Notes: generated by a model not told the origin, from the letters alone. Numbered from the stretch's first letter, positions 23,249 through 31,856 are shown. The stretch is 64,000 bases of DNA from Flammeovirgaceae bacterium UBA2366 (GCA_002344065.1 DDTK01000011.1:558001-622000), one strand, 5' to 3'. Numbers and translations are program-made.

Positions 23249-23745
23249 ATTCATTGGTTCACAGCACAACCGGATGGATTCATTTGATTAGCGCACTCGT
23301 TGCACTTATCACAGGAACAATCATTCTTCTTAACACTAAAGGAACTCGGTTCCATCGCAAAACAGGCTATGGGTATATAGTCTCCATGCTCATACTAAAC
23401 GGCACAGCCTTCGGACTGTATGGATTATTCGGACGGTTTGGTCCCTTTCACGTTGCAGCCTTGGTAAGCTTGATTACTTTGTTGCTGGGAATACTACCAT
23501 TAATTAACCGGCAATCATCAAGCAAGTGGCTCTTCCGCCATTTAACGTGGATGTACTACTCGGTTATCGGACTGTACGCTGCCTTTGCATCGGAGATCAT
23601 TGTTCGCATTCCAGGTCTACCATTCACCGCTATGGTTATTACTGCTTCTGTAACCGTAACGGGTATTGGAATTTTCATATTTATAAAAAACCATCAATCG
23701 TGGATTAAAAATATTCGTACACATAAAACCATTTCCCATGAATGA
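23245..23745 (+). CDS. DUF2306-like membrane protein
   Basis: 166 aa, four or five membrane helices. The N-terminal TTGWIHLISALVALITGTII and the conserved KGTRFHRKTGYGYIVSMLI segment with the HRxxG pattern are DUF2306 hallmarks. The family is of unknown function, possibly heme-related. It overlaps both neighbours (4 and 8 bases), so it belongs to the hydrolase operon. Confidence 0.82.
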   Translation: MNSLVHSTTGWIHLISALVALITGTIILLNTKGTRFHRKTGYGYIVSMLILNGTAFGLYGLFGRFGPFHVAALVSLITLLLGILPLINRQSSSKWLFRHLTWMYYSVIGLYAAFASEIIVRIPGLPFTAMVITASVTVTGIGIFIFIKNHQSWIKNIRTHKTISHE

Positions 23746-24022
23746 TAACGATGACAAACTCTACCGCGAAGCACGCAAACGCGTAAAGCGCAAAAAAGAA
23801 TTTTACAGTCACCTGTTAAGTTATTTAACCATTGGCTTGTTTTTAACCTTTATCAACTGGTACTCCAATCCTGGACGTTGGTGGGTACAATGGGTATGGA
23901 TCGGTTGGGGTATTGGCATTTTCTTCCATGGCCTGAGCCTGTTCAGGAAAAACATCTTGTTTGGCGATGAGTGGGAAGCAAAGGAGATTCAAAAAGAGAT
24001 GGAAAGAATGAGAAAACAATGA
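23738..24022 (+). CDS. 2TM domain protein
   Basis: 94 aa. A basic N-terminal helix (YREARKRVKRKKEFYSHLLS) is followed by two membrane helices (YLTIGLFLTFINW and WWVQWVWIGWGIGIFFHGLS) and a charged tail (WEAKEIQKEMERMRKQ). This is the Bacteroidota 2TM family, often fused to or adjacent to LytTR regulators, none of which is here. Last gene of the operon. Its stop is immediately followed by a palindromic element. Confidence 0.85.
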   Translation: MNDNDDKLYREARKRVKRKKEFYSHLLSYLTIGLFLTFINWYSNPGRWWVQWVWIGWGIGIFFHGLSLFRKNILFGDEWEAKEIQKEMERMRKQ

Positions 24023-24090
24023 TTCAATTTTCAATTAGCCAATTTGGAGACCCATCGACTAATTGATACATTGGCTTATTGAAAATTGAA
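24023..24090. repeat. Near-perfect 21-bp inverted repeat filling the gap
   Basis: The arms 24023-24043 and 24070-24090 are complementary at 20 of 21 positions, with a 26-base loop. The arm contains the word CAATTTTCAATTAGCC. It starts one base after the 2TM stop and ends two bases before the DUF72 ATG. No gene inside. It has the same plan as the four-helix-bundle cassettes but no insert. No T-run follows, so it is not a standard terminator. Confidence 0.8.
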
Positions 24091-24092
24091 CA

Positions 24093-24986
24093 ATGGAATT
24101 CGGCCGTGTTTCTTCTGATGAACTTGATAAGATAGATTTCACCCTCCCACCCGACAGGCCTGAAACTACTGCACTTCTTAGTAAACAAAAGAATAAATCT
24201 AAGCCCGATATTTTTGTAGGCTGTGCCAAGTGGGGCCGGCCCGACTGGGTTGGGAAAATTTATCCGAAAGGAACAAAGGCTGGTGATTTCCTCGAACACT
24301 ATGCAAAACAATTCAACTGCATTGAGTTAAACGCCACCTTCTACCGCATGCCCACGCGCAAGCAAACCAGCGGATGGAAAAGCAAAGTAGGCGATGACTT
24401 CAAGTTCTGTCCGAAGTTTGTCGACCAGATCACACACATCAAGCGACTGAAAGACGTGGATGAACTTACGGATCGTTTTCTGGACGGCATCTCCGGTTTT
24501 GAGAAAAATCTTGGCCCGGTGTTCCTGATGCCGCATCCGGGCATGGGACCTAAAACATTGGAGACAATGGAAGCCTTTATTCAGTCGCTTCCAAGAGACG
24601 TTGAACTTTACACCGAATTACGCCACAAGGATTGGTTCGCCATGCCGGAAGCCTTTGATGCCGTTTTCGCGATGCTGGAGCGAAACAAGTCAGGCTCTAT
24701 TATTACCGATGCTTCCGGACGCAGGGATTGCGTGCACATGCGCCTAACCACACCATCGGCATTTATCCGCTTTGTCGGCAATGGCCTCCACCCTACAGAT
24801 TATTCTCGATGCGATGACTGGGTTAAACGCATGAAAGCCTGGGCAGAACTTGGCATTGAATCCATGTATTTTTTTATGCACCAGCATGAAGAACTGCACT
24901 CCCCTGAACTATGCCGGTACCTCATCCCGAAAATCAACGAACAACTGGGAACAACCATCCACGTTCCTCAGTTTGTTGGTTCGTAA
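24093..24986 (+). CDS. DUF72 (YecE-like) protein
   Basis: 297 aa TIM-barrel protein of the DUF72 family. Conserved pieces: IFVGCAKWGRPDWVGKIYPK (the G-C/T-x-x-W start), HYAKQFNCIELNATFYRMP (family motif N-x-T-F-Y), FCPKFVDQITHIKRL, LGPVFLMPHPG and AWAELGIESMYFFMHQH near the end. The function of the family is unknown. About 30 residues precede the usual start, so a later start is possible. The next gene, cysS, is 75 bases away. Confidence 0.9.
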   Translation: MEFGRVSSDELDKIDFTLPPDRPETTALLSKQKNKSKPDIFVGCAKWGRPDWVGKIYPKGTKAGDFLEHYAKQFNCIELNATFYRMPTRKQTSGWKSKVGDDFKFCPKFVDQITHIKRLKDVDELTDRFLDGISGFEKNLGPVFLMPHPGMGPKTLETMEAFIQSLPRDVELYTELRHKDWFAMPEAFDAVFAMLERNKSGSIITDASGRRDCVHMRLTTPSAFIRFVGNGLHPTDYSRCDDWVKRMKAWAELGIESMYFFMHQHEELHSPELCRYLIPKINEQLGTTIHVPQFVGS

Positions 24987-25061
24987 CTTTATTACGAAAA
25001 ACCAATAACAACAACCATCAACTATTCACTTTTTAGTAGTTTCGCTCCCGACTTTTGCATT

Positions 25062-26558
25062 ATGAGTTTATTTGAAAAATACCCGGTTTCCATAACCAAC
25101 TCCCTTTCGGGCAAAAAAGAAGTCTTTACTCCGTTGAAATCTCCTTTTGTGGGATTGTATTCCTGCGGACCCACTGTCTATAATGAGGTACACCTCGGCA
25201 ACTTGCGCACCTTTACAGCCTTTGATGTGGTATACCGGTACTTAACTCACATCGGCTACAAAGTTCGTTATGTGCGCAACATTACGGATGCCGGCCACCT
25301 GACCAATGATGCAGGAGAAGGTGTTGATCGGATTGAAGAAAGTGCACGTTTGGAACAATTGGAGCCGATGGAAATTGTACAGAAGTACACGTTCAGCTTC
25401 CACGAAGTTTGCCGCATCTTCAACATCCTTCCGCCTACCATTGAACCCACAGCAACGGGGCATATTGTAGAACAGATTGAAATGGTGAAGAAAATTCTCG
25501 CCAATGGCTATGCCTATGAAGTGAACGGCTCGGTGTATTTTGATGTACGCAAGTTCATGGAGAAATATAAATACGGAGAATTGAGCGGACGTAACATTGA
25601 TGATTTATTGGAAGGCACCCGCGAGTTAGACCGGCAGGATGAAAAACGAAACGCAGTTGACTTTGCCATTTGGAAAGCTGTATCGCCAAATCACATTCAG
25701 CGCTGGCCATCACCCTGGGGCGAAGGCATACCCGGCTGGCATTTGGAATGCTCGGCTATGGGAACAAAATACCTGGGAGAACAATTCGATATTCATGGCG
25801 GTGGGATGGATTTAAAGTTTCCGCACCACGAATGCGAAATTGCACAAAGCATTGGTGCATACGGCAAAACTCCGGTTCGTTACTGGATGCACTCAAACAT
25901 GCTTACCGTAAACGGTGAGAAGATGAGTAAGTCGAAAGGAAACTCCTTTTTACCTCGTGAACTCTTCACAGGCACTCACCCGCTGTTATCAAAAGCATAC
26001 AGTCCGATGGCGGTTCGGTTCTTCATGCTTCAATCCCATTACTCCAGCACACTTGATTTCTCAAACGAAGCGTTACAGGCCGCAGAGAAAGGCTATAAGA
26101 AACTGAGCAACGCTTTGAGTACCCTTAAAAAGCTTGATCATCCGGGGGTATCAGGCAAACAAGATGAAGAGTTGCTAAAGCTCATCGATGAAGCTTATCG
26201 AAACATGAGCGATGATTTCAATACAGCAAAAACACTTGCGGTATTATTTGAAATGTCATCCCGAATCAACGACATCAAATCAGGTAATTATAAATTAACT
26301 GATCTTGATTCGGATACCTTCCAAAAGTTCAAGTCCGCTTACGTTACATTTATGGAAGATGTATTGGGCTTACAGGAAGAAGGCAGTCAGAACCACGAAG
26401 TGCTGGATGGTGTTATACGGGTGATGATCGAACTCCGCAAAAAAGCCCGCACCGACCGGAACTATACGCTTTCGGATAAAATCAGAGATGATCTGAAAGC
26501 CTTGGGTGTACAGTTGATGGATGGGAAAGATGGAGAGATTTCGTATACAATCGAATAG
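25062..26558 (+). CDS. cysS: Cysteinyl-tRNA synthetase
   Basis: 498 aa class I aminoacyl-tRNA synthetase. The HIGH equivalent is VHLGNLRTF in SCGPTVYNEVHLGNLRTF, the KMSKS loop is GEKMSKSKGNS. The zinc site uses Cys in YSCGPTVY and CSAMG plus HHECEIAQS. The C-terminal DALR domain and anticodon-binding end (DRNYTLSDKIRDDLKALGVQ) are intact. A promoter-like TTTTG lies just before the ATG. Confidence 0.97.
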   Translation: MSLFEKYPVSITNSLSGKKEVFTPLKSPFVGLYSCGPTVYNEVHLGNLRTFTAFDVVYRYLTHIGYKVRYVRNITDAGHLTNDAGEGVDRIEESARLEQLEPMEIVQKYTFSFHEVCRIFNILPPTIEPTATGHIVEQIEMVKKILANGYAYEVNGSVYFDVRKFMEKYKYGELSGRNIDDLLEGTRELDRQDEKRNAVDFAIWKAVSPNHIQRWPSPWGEGIPGWHLECSAMGTKYLGEQFDIHGGGMDLKFPHHECEIAQSIGAYGKTPVRYWMHSNMLTVNGEKMSKSKGNSFLPRELFTGTHPLLSKAYSPMAVRFFMLQSHYSSTLDFSNEALQAAEKGYKKLSNALSTLKKLDHPGVSGKQDEELLKLIDEAYRNMSDDFNTAKTLAVLFEMSSRINDIKSGNYKLTDLDSDTFQKFKSAYVTFMEDVLGLQEEGSQNHEVLDGVIRVMIELRKKARTDRNYTLSDKIRDDLKALGVQLMDGKDGEISYTIE

Positions 26559-26561
26559 CTT

Positions 26562-26639
26562 CGAGTTGCGAGCTACAAGCTGCGAGCTTGTGAATATCAT
26601 TGCAGCAAACTCGTAGCTCACGGCTCGAAACTCGCAACT
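26562..26639. repeat. GAGCTAC/GAGTTGC-word palindrome between cysS and yidD
   Basis: The left arm (about 26563-26590) and right arm (about 26607-26639) are inverted. The outer 9 bases AGTTGCGAG are perfect and the next about 20 match imperfectly. Each arm is made of repeated GAGCTxC-like words. It starts 3 bases after the cysS stop and ends 7 bases before the yidD ATG. No gene inside. Confidence 0.75.
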
Positions 26640-26646
26640 AAAAAAA

Positions 26647-26880
26647 ATGCTTAAGAAAATTCTCATCCTCCCCATCCGCTTCTACCAACTCAGCATTTCA
26701 CCGCTGCTTGGGGCACATTGCAGGCATACGCCCACATGCTCCCAATATACTATCGAAGCTATACAGGAATGGGGTGCGTTGAAAGGAACGTGGCTGGGTA
26801 TGAAGCGCATAGCACGATGCCATCCTTGGGGAACGAGTGGGTATGACCCTGTGCCAAAGAAAAATCATACACACGATTAA
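26647..26880 (+). CDS. yidD: Membrane protein insertion efficiency factor YidD
   Basis: 77 aa, complete. The conserved CRHTPTCSQYTIEAI and the RIARCHPWGTSGYDPVP tail are diagnostic. The amphipathic N-terminus (LKKILILPIRFYQLSISPL) peripherally associates with the inner membrane and helps YidC. Usually beside rnpA/yidC; here it follows cysS across a palindromic element. Confidence 0.95.
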   Translation: MLKKILILPIRFYQLSISPLLGAHCRHTPTCSQYTIEAIQEWGALKGTWLGMKRIARCHPWGTSGYDPVPKKNHTHD

Positions 26881-26933
26881 ACCTTTTTGCAGTTTCACCA
26901 TCCAAGCGTTACAAAAAAATCAACTTACTACTT

Positions 26934-27191
26934 ATGAAAGTCAGAATTATGCTAGGCGCTTTAGCGCTGTTTTTAGTTACCGTATCGGTTAATGCCCAAT
27001 CTGACCAGAATATCCGGCAGAAAAACCTTCAAAAGCGTGAAAATGTAAACACGAATCGCCAGGAAAATATCAACCAACGAAATCCGGAAGGTAAAGGACA
27101 GGTCGATAACCGGGTAGAAAGACGTGACGACCGGATTGATCGCAAACAAAAACGAACCGACAGGCGCGTTAATCGCAGAAAAGGACAATAA
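26934..27191 (+). CDS. Small secreted Arg/Asn-rich protein
   Basis: 85 aa with signal peptide (MKVRIMLGALALFLVTVSVNAQ). The mature 63 residues are extremely polar: NIRQKNLQKRENVNTNRQEN followed by DNRVERRDDRIDRKQKRTDR with repeated R-x-x-R/D-R spacing, ending in RRVNRRKGQ. Probably disordered or a charged coiled coil, possibly envelope- or nucleic-acid-associated. No known family. It is followed after 16 bases by a perfect hairpin at 27208-27242. Confidence 0.65.
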   Translation: MKVRIMLGALALFLVTVSVNAQSDQNIRQKNLQKRENVNTNRQENINQRNPEGKGQVDNRVERRDDRIDRKQKRTDRRVNRRKGQ

Positions 27192-27207
27192 TTCATTGCC
27201 CATAATG

Positions 27208-27242
27208 GAGGAAAAGATTATCATTATCGAAATCTTTTCCTC
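27208..27242 (+). promoter_or_regulatory. Perfect 12-bp hairpin abutting the GMC oxidoreductase start
   Basis: GAGGAAAAGATT (27208-27219) and AATCTTTTCCTC (27231-27242) are exact complements around an 11-base loop; the ATG is the next base (27243). The left arm holds the only good Shine-Dalgarno-like GGAGG, which would be buried. Its lack of a trailing T-run argues against an ordinary terminator, although the stem itself holds a short T-run. Translational control is inference. Confidence 0.6.
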
Positions 27243-28982
27243 ATGCCTTTTCAAATCAAAGAAAACAACAAAGCTTACGATGTATGTATTGTGGGATCAG
27301 GGGCGGGCGGAGGAATGTCCGCCTATGTACTAACACAAGCCGGATTAAAAGTTTGTGTTTTGGAAGCCGGCCCCTGGTATGATCCTGCAAAAAATGTTAC
27401 ACAACTAAAATGGCCGTGGGAATCGTTGCGCAGAGGTGCCGGCACAACGTTCCGTCCGTTCGGTGATTTTGATGCTGCTTATGGTGGCTGGGAAATGGAG
27501 GGAGAACCGTATACGCGTGTGTCAGGAACGCAATTCGATTGGTTCCGCTCTCGTATGCTGGGCGGAAGAACCAACCATTGGGGAAGAATTTCACTTCGTT
27601 TTGGCCCCAAAGATTTTAAAGGAAAAAGTCATGATGGACTGGGTGAGGACTGGCCTATAGGTTATGATGATGTTGCCCCCTATTATGACAAAGTCGATGA
27701 CCTGATCGGTGTTTTTGGAAGCAAAGAAGGAATCCCTAACGAGCCTGATGGAAAATTTCTTCCTCCTCCAAAACCCAGGTTACATGAACTGTTTATAAAA
27801 CAAGCAGGAACAAAACAGGGTGTTCCGGTTATTCCTTCACGCTTATCAATTCTCACCAAAAAAATTAATGACGATCGTGGCGCATGTTTCTTTTGCGCAC
27901 AGTGCAATAGGGGTTGTACCGTGTATGGAGACTTTTCTTCGTCCTCTTGCCTGATTAAGCCAGCCACAAAAACCAACAACCTTGATGTGATCGTTAACGC
28001 CATGGTGCGCGAAGTGCTCACTGATACAAATGGAAAAGCTACGGGAGTTTCATATGTAGCCAAAGATGACCTCCAGGAATACCAGATAAAAGCCAAAGTT
28101 GTGGTGTTGGCAGCAAGCGCATGCGAGTCGGCACGTTTACTATTGAACTCAAAATCAAAAACACATCCAAATGGATTGGCAAATTCCAGTAATGTAGTTG
28201 GTAAATATTTACATGATTCAACCGGTGCCGCCATTGGCGGTGTACTTCCGCAACTTTTTGGACGTAAACGTTACAATGAAGATGGCGTTGGCGGGTTACA
28301 CGTGTACTCTCCTTGGTGGCTGGATAATAAGAAGCTAGACTTTCCACGGGGTTACCATATTGAATACTGGGGTGGTATGGGTATGCCTGGCTATGGATTT
28401 GGATTTGGCATACAAGGATTAAATGGTCGTTTTCCAGATCGAAACGGAACTCAGAAAACCGGTGGCGGGTATGGAGCTTCGTTGAAAGATGATTACCGAT
28501 ACTATTGGGGCGCATCGGTTGGTATGGCCGGTCGTGGTGAAGCCATTGCACGCGAAACAAACTATTGTGAAATCGACCCGAACGGAGTAGTAGATAAATA
28601 TGGTATTCCGGTGTTGCGCTTCAACTACAAGTGGAGTGACTATGAAGTTAAGCAAGCCAAACACATGCAGGAAACTTTCCAGGAAATGATGCACAACATG
28701 GGTGCTGTTATCACCTGGGGAATTGCCGGAGCTGAAACGAACTACGGATTGGAAGCACCCGGCAGAATCATTCATGAAGTAGGAACAACACGCATGGGTA
28801 ATGATCCAAAGCATTCGGTGGTCAACAAATTCAACCAGGCCCATGATTGTAAAAATCTGTTTGTAGTAGATGGCGGACCATTTGTATCACAAGCTGATAA
28901 AAATCCAACATGGACAATACTTGCTCTATCGTGGAGGGCATCTGATTATATTATTGAACAGTTTAAAACTCAAAATTTATAA
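27243..28982 (+). CDS. GMC-family oxidoreductase (large subunit)
   Basis: 579 aa FAD-dependent glucose-methanol-choline type oxidoreductase. FAD dinucleotide-binding VCIVGSGAGGGMSAYVLTQA (about 15-34), LEAGPWYDP, the MLGGRTNHWGRISLRF substrate/FAD loop, Cys-rich ACFFCAQCNRGC (about 218-229, a possible metal or disulfide site), and the C-terminal catalytic histidine region (HEVGTTRMGNDP, FVVDGGPFVSQADKNPTWTI). The companion small subunit (gluconate 2-dehydrogenase subunit 3 type) is encoded at 29441, so this is a membrane-linked sugar or polyol dehydrogenase. A four-helix-bundle cassette separates the two genes. Confidence 0.92.
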   Translation: MPFQIKENNKAYDVCIVGSGAGGGMSAYVLTQAGLKVCVLEAGPWYDPAKNVTQLKWPWESLRRGAGTTFRPFGDFDAAYGGWEMEGEPYTRVSGTQFDWFRSRMLGGRTNHWGRISLRFGPKDFKGKSHDGLGEDWPIGYDDVAPYYDKVDDLIGVFGSKEGIPNEPDGKFLPPPKPRLHELFIKQAGTKQGVPVIPSRLSILTKKINDDRGACFFCAQCNRGCTVYGDFSSSSCLIKPATKTNNLDVIVNAMVREVLTDTNGKATGVSYVAKDDLQEYQIKAKVVVLAASACESARLLLNSKSKTHPNGLANSSNVVGKYLHDSTGAAIGGVLPQLFGRKRYNEDGVGGLHVYSPWWLDNKKLDFPRGYHIEYWGGMGMPGYGFGFGIQGLNGRFPDRNGTQKTGGGYGASLKDDYRYYWGASVGMAGRGEAIARETNYCEIDPNGVVDKYGIPVLRFNYKWSDYEVKQAKHMQETFQEMMHNMGAVITWGIAGAETNYGLEAPGRIIHEVGTTRMGNDPKHSVVNKFNQAHDCKNLFVVDGGPFVSQADKNPTWTILALSWRASDYIIEQFKTQNL

Positions 28983-29434
28983 TGTGTTGATGTGCTGTAG
29001 TGTTAATGTTCAATAGTATGACAAAGGTTACAAGATTTGAAGACTTAAAATGTTGGCAGTTATCCAGAGAGCTTGTGCGCCATGTTTACCATGCATGTGA
29101 AGAAGGTAAGCTTGCAAAAGACTTCGAAACGCGAGATCAAATTAAGAGCCCTGCACTTTCCGTAATGAATAATATTGCTGAAGGATTTGGCAGGTATAGC
29201 AATAAGGAATTCATTCGGTTTTTGGACTTTTCACAATCTTCTGCAATAGAAGTGAAAAGCATCACTTATGCTTTGGAGGACATGGAGTACTTATCCCGAG
29301 ATAAGATCATTCAAATCCGTGAAAAAGCAGAAGAGACGAAAAACACAACACTTGCTTTTATTCGGTACTTGAAAAATAAAGCCAAAAGCACATAAGCGCA
29401 TTAACACATGAGCACAATTGCACAATAACACATT
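28981..29434 (+). mobile_element. Inverted-repeat-flanked four-helix-bundle cassette in the GMC operon
   Basis: The left arm 28981-29008 (words TGTGTTGA, TGTGCTG, GTGTTAATG) is inverted relative to the right arm 29399-29434 (CATTAACACA, GAGCACAA, TTGCACAATAACACATT); about 15 of 18 inner positions match. The left arm starts in the GMC stop codon and the right arm ends 6 bases before the subunit-3 ATG. Between them is only the four-helix-bundle gene. Confidence 0.55.
29018..29395 (+). CDS. Four-helix-bundle protein (23S rRNA IVS / bAvd-like family)
   Basis: 125 aa. The start at 29018 (MTKVTRFEDLKCWQLSRELV) follows the family pattern F-E-D-L-x-x-W-Q; starts 12-18 bases upstream fall in the repeat arm. 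Signature helix: QIKSPALSVMNNIAEGFGRY (the R/K-S-A-x-S-x-x-x-N-I-A-E-G motif), then EFIRFLDFSQSSAIEVKSIT and a long C-terminal helix. It belongs to the variant with the N-I-A-E-G motif, distinct from the copy at 8128, which carries G-A-N-Y. So the cassettes do not share one recent protein ancestor. Same strand as the flanking operon. Confidence 0.9.
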   Translation: MTKVTRFEDLKCWQLSRELVRHVYHACEEGKLAKDFETRDQIKSPALSVMNNIAEGFGRYSNKEFIRFLDFSQSSAIEVKSITYALEDMEYLSRDKIIQIREKAEETKNTTLAFIRYLKNKAKST

Positions 29435-29440
29435 TTAAAC

Positions 29441-30100
29441 ATGAAAAGAAGAGACTCACTAAAAGCCATCGCATTAACAGCCATCTCATCTGGTGTGCTG
29501 TTGCAGTCATGTGATACAAAGAAAAAAGAAACAGTTGTTGACATACCTAAAACATCTGGAATTGACAGACATCCATTTGAACAAGTGCGCGATGAAAAAC
29601 TATTAGCAGAAAAATTCTTTGATGATCATGAGATGAATACCATCAAGATATTGATTGACATCATCATCCCAAAAGATGAGTTTAGCGGAAGTGCAACAGA
29701 AACAGGCGTACATGATTTCATTGAATTCATTGTTAAAGATATGCCCCGTCACCAGTTGCCTATGCGGGGTGGTTTAAAATGGCTTGATGTTCAATGCCTC
29801 AAGCGACATAACAAAACCTTCATCGATTCTTCCTCAGAACAACAGCTTGCCCTTGTGGATGAGATTGCCTACCCCGACATAGCAAAACCGGAAATGAAAC
29901 AAGGTGTAACTTTTTTCAACCTGTTACGCGATTTAACTGCCACCGGATTTTTTACCAGTCAGATGGGGCTAAAAGATCTTGGCTATGCCGGCAATACACC
30001 TAATCGATGGGATGGCGTACCGCAGGATGTGTTGGATCAGTATGGGTTGGGTTATGATGAGAAAACTTTGAGAGAAAGTGTGAGGTGGGACGAGGAGTAG
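29441..30100 (+). CDS. Gluconate 2-dehydrogenase subunit 3 family lipoprotein
   Basis: 219 aa. The N-terminus MKRRDSLKAIALTAISSGVL then LQSCDTKKK combines a twin-arginine-like RR with a lipobox (Cys at about 25), so it is exported and lipid-anchored. The domain (MNTIKILIDIIIPKDEFSGS, VHDFIEFIVKDMPRH, GVTFFNLLRDLTATGFFTSQ) is the subunit-3 helical fold that escorts GMC-type FAD subunits across the membrane. It is the natural partner of the large subunit at 27243, which itself lacks a signal and would be co-exported. Confidence 0.9.
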   Translation: MKRRDSLKAIALTAISSGVLLQSCDTKKKETVVDIPKTSGIDRHPFEQVRDEKLLAEKFFDDHEMNTIKILIDIIIPKDEFSGSATETGVHDFIEFIVKDMPRHQLPMRGGLKWLDVQCLKRHNKTFIDSSSEQQLALVDEIAYPDIAKPEMKQGVTFFNLLRDLTATGFFTSQMGLKDLGYAGNTPNRWDGVPQDVLDQYGLGYDEKTLRESVRWDEE

Positions 30101-30233
30101 TGGGTTCCACAATTAGTCATTATAACCAAGTATAGTTTTGAAAGCATATCAAATATTAAGGATAAAATTTAGGAGCGAAATAATAAAATTAGTTTCTATA
30201 TTTATCAAAGATAAAATTCAAAACAATAACATC

Positions 30234-30241
30234 TATATTTG
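30234..30241 (+). promoter_or_regulatory. -7 promoter element before the DUF3857 gene
   Basis: An exact TATATTTG (TAnnTTTG) lies 24 bases before the GTG start. No clean TTTG is found at the -33 position, so strength is uncertain. The 165-base gap (30101-30265) is AT-rich and shows nothing else. Confidence 0.45.
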
Positions 30242-30265
30242 AATCCGCAACAACCTTAATTTTAG

Positions 30266-31696
30266 GTGTCAATTCTGCGACTATACATTTTTTTAGTACT
30301 AAGCCTTTATTCAAGTACACTAACGGCCCAAACAATACTTCGACCTAACAAAATTGGGACCGAAGCCAGCACGTGGTTAAAAAAGAAAACCTATGAGGCT
30401 GATTCTTCTGCCATAGCGTTGATCCTTTTTGATTACGGGAAATGTACATCCGACCCCTATTGGGGTACAACATTAACTATTCAAAGGCGAATAAAAATTT
30501 TTAAAAAAGAAGCCTTTGAAGAATGGGGGAATCACACTATAAAAATTGCAGATTCAAAACTCTCAGAATTTTCTGGAACCGTTTACAATCTTGACGAAAA
30601 CCACAACATTGTCAAAACTCACTTCGGTTCAAAGGATCTATTCAGTGAAAAAAGTAAAAGAACGTTAGAAACAAAAGTATTCTTCCCGAACCTAAAGGAA
30701 GGATCCGTTATTGAATATGCATATACGATTAAAACAAATAGCTACGCAATTTTTGACTGGCACTTTCAGCACTCAATACCCGTACAATGGAGCGAGTATG
30801 AAATTTTCTTTCCTGGAAGTATGTTTGGTGTAACGGCTGTCATACACGGTCTTTTCGATCTGGATGTTTCGATAAAGCAAGAGGGAAAACTTAGAAAATA
30901 CACTTTAACCAACATACCGGCCTTTAAAGAAGAACCTTTTATGCCTAATCCAAAGCTATACAGGTCGTCAATAACATTTCCTCCCAGATATAAGCAAGGT
31001 TTTTCAGAAGAATATACCAAAGACTATCTGCTAAAACATGGTATCACGCGTGACAGTTTAAAAATGGACACTCGAATAGCAGTTCAATCAGATTTTAAAA
31101 TTGATTCTAAAGGTAATTTAGATGGATCTATTTTTATTGACCTTTCAGGATATGAAGCTACAATGGCTCGAGAAAAAATTGAAGAATTGGGAGAAGATGA
31201 GTTTCTCAAAGACGAATTAGAGGATGAATTGTGGAGTGTGAAGAGTCGTGCACTTGAAAACCTTACAAACAAAAAACTCAGTTTAATAGTAAGATATGAA
31301 TTATTCATTCCTAATAATGCTTTAGCAACTCATAGCCTGTTATATGTCAATCCTTACGTAACAATAAAAGAGGAGGATAATCCCTTCAAGTTAGAACATA
31401 GACATTATCCGGTTGATTTAGGTTCTAGAATTGAAAGAACTATGACTACAGTACTCACTATACCGGAAGGGTTCGAAGTAGATGAACTGCCTACTTCAGG
31501 TATCCTCGAACTTCCAAACAAAACGGCTATATTTACAATATCTACTACTAATCTAGGTGACAAAATTTTTGTTACAAGCAGGTTAAAATTTAATAAGGTA
31601 ATCTATAATGTACCAGAATACCCCGCATTGCGAGAGTTCTTTTCCCGGATTGTTGCAAAAAAGTCTGAACAAATTGTTTTAAAGAGATCTCACTAA
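30266..31696 (+). CDS. Exported DUF3857 protein without transglutaminase domain
   Basis: 476 aa, GTG start, then a signal peptide (LRLYIFLVLSLYSSTLTAQ). Residues 25-230 are a DUF3857 beta-sandwich (IALILFDYGKCTSD, RRIKIFKKEAFEEWGNHTI, PNLKEGSVIEYAYTIKTNSY, TNIPAFKEEPFMPNPKLYRS). Family members usually continue with a transglutaminase-like domain bearing a Cys-His-Asp triad and end with DUF3858, about 650 residues in total. Here PPRYKQGFSEEYTKDYLLKH leads directly into the C-terminal beta region (IDSKGNLDGSIFIDLSGYEA ... TTVLTIPEGFEVDELP), so about 200 residues are absent without breaking the frame. The gene is AT-richer than its neighbours. A non-enzymatic role is likely. Confidence 0.8.
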   Translation: MSILRLYIFLVLSLYSSTLTAQTILRPNKIGTEASTWLKKKTYEADSSAIALILFDYGKCTSDPYWGTTLTIQRRIKIFKKEAFEEWGNHTIKIADSKLSEFSGTVYNLDENHNIVKTHFGSKDLFSEKSKRTLETKVFFPNLKEGSVIEYAYTIKTNSYAIFDWHFQHSIPVQWSEYEIFFPGSMFGVTAVIHGLFDLDVSIKQEGKLRKYTLTNIPAFKEEPFMPNPKLYRSSITFPPRYKQGFSEEYTKDYLLKHGITRDSLKMDTRIAVQSDFKIDSKGNLDGSIFIDLSGYEATMAREKIEELGEDEFLKDELEDELWSVKSRALENLTNKKLSLIVRYELFIPNNALATHSLLYVNPYVTIKEEDNPFKLEHRHYPVDLGSRIERTMTTVLTIPEGFEVDELPTSGILELPNKTAIFTISTTNLGDKIFVTSRLKFNKVIYNVPEYPALREFFSRIVAKKSEQIVLKRSH

Positions 31697-31856
31697 CTCA
31701 ATGAGTTATCGTTGGGAGGTCAGGTCTAACTCATTCCAGATATTACTAAAAGAATTGTTTTGAAATATTTACAAAACATCAGATTAAATATCTACATATT
31801 CATATTGTTGAACTCTTTCCAAAATCCCCGATATTGCGGGATTGTTTAATCAGTCC

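Noticed and set aside
24023..24090. Palindrome considered as a rho-independent terminator
   Set aside because: Stem is AT-rich with a 26-base loop and no T-run follows; the architecture fits the intergenic palindrome family better.
27683..28234. 183-aa minus-strand frame opposite the GMC oxidoreductase
   Set aside because: Fully antisense to a strong protein family match; no start context or motif of its own.
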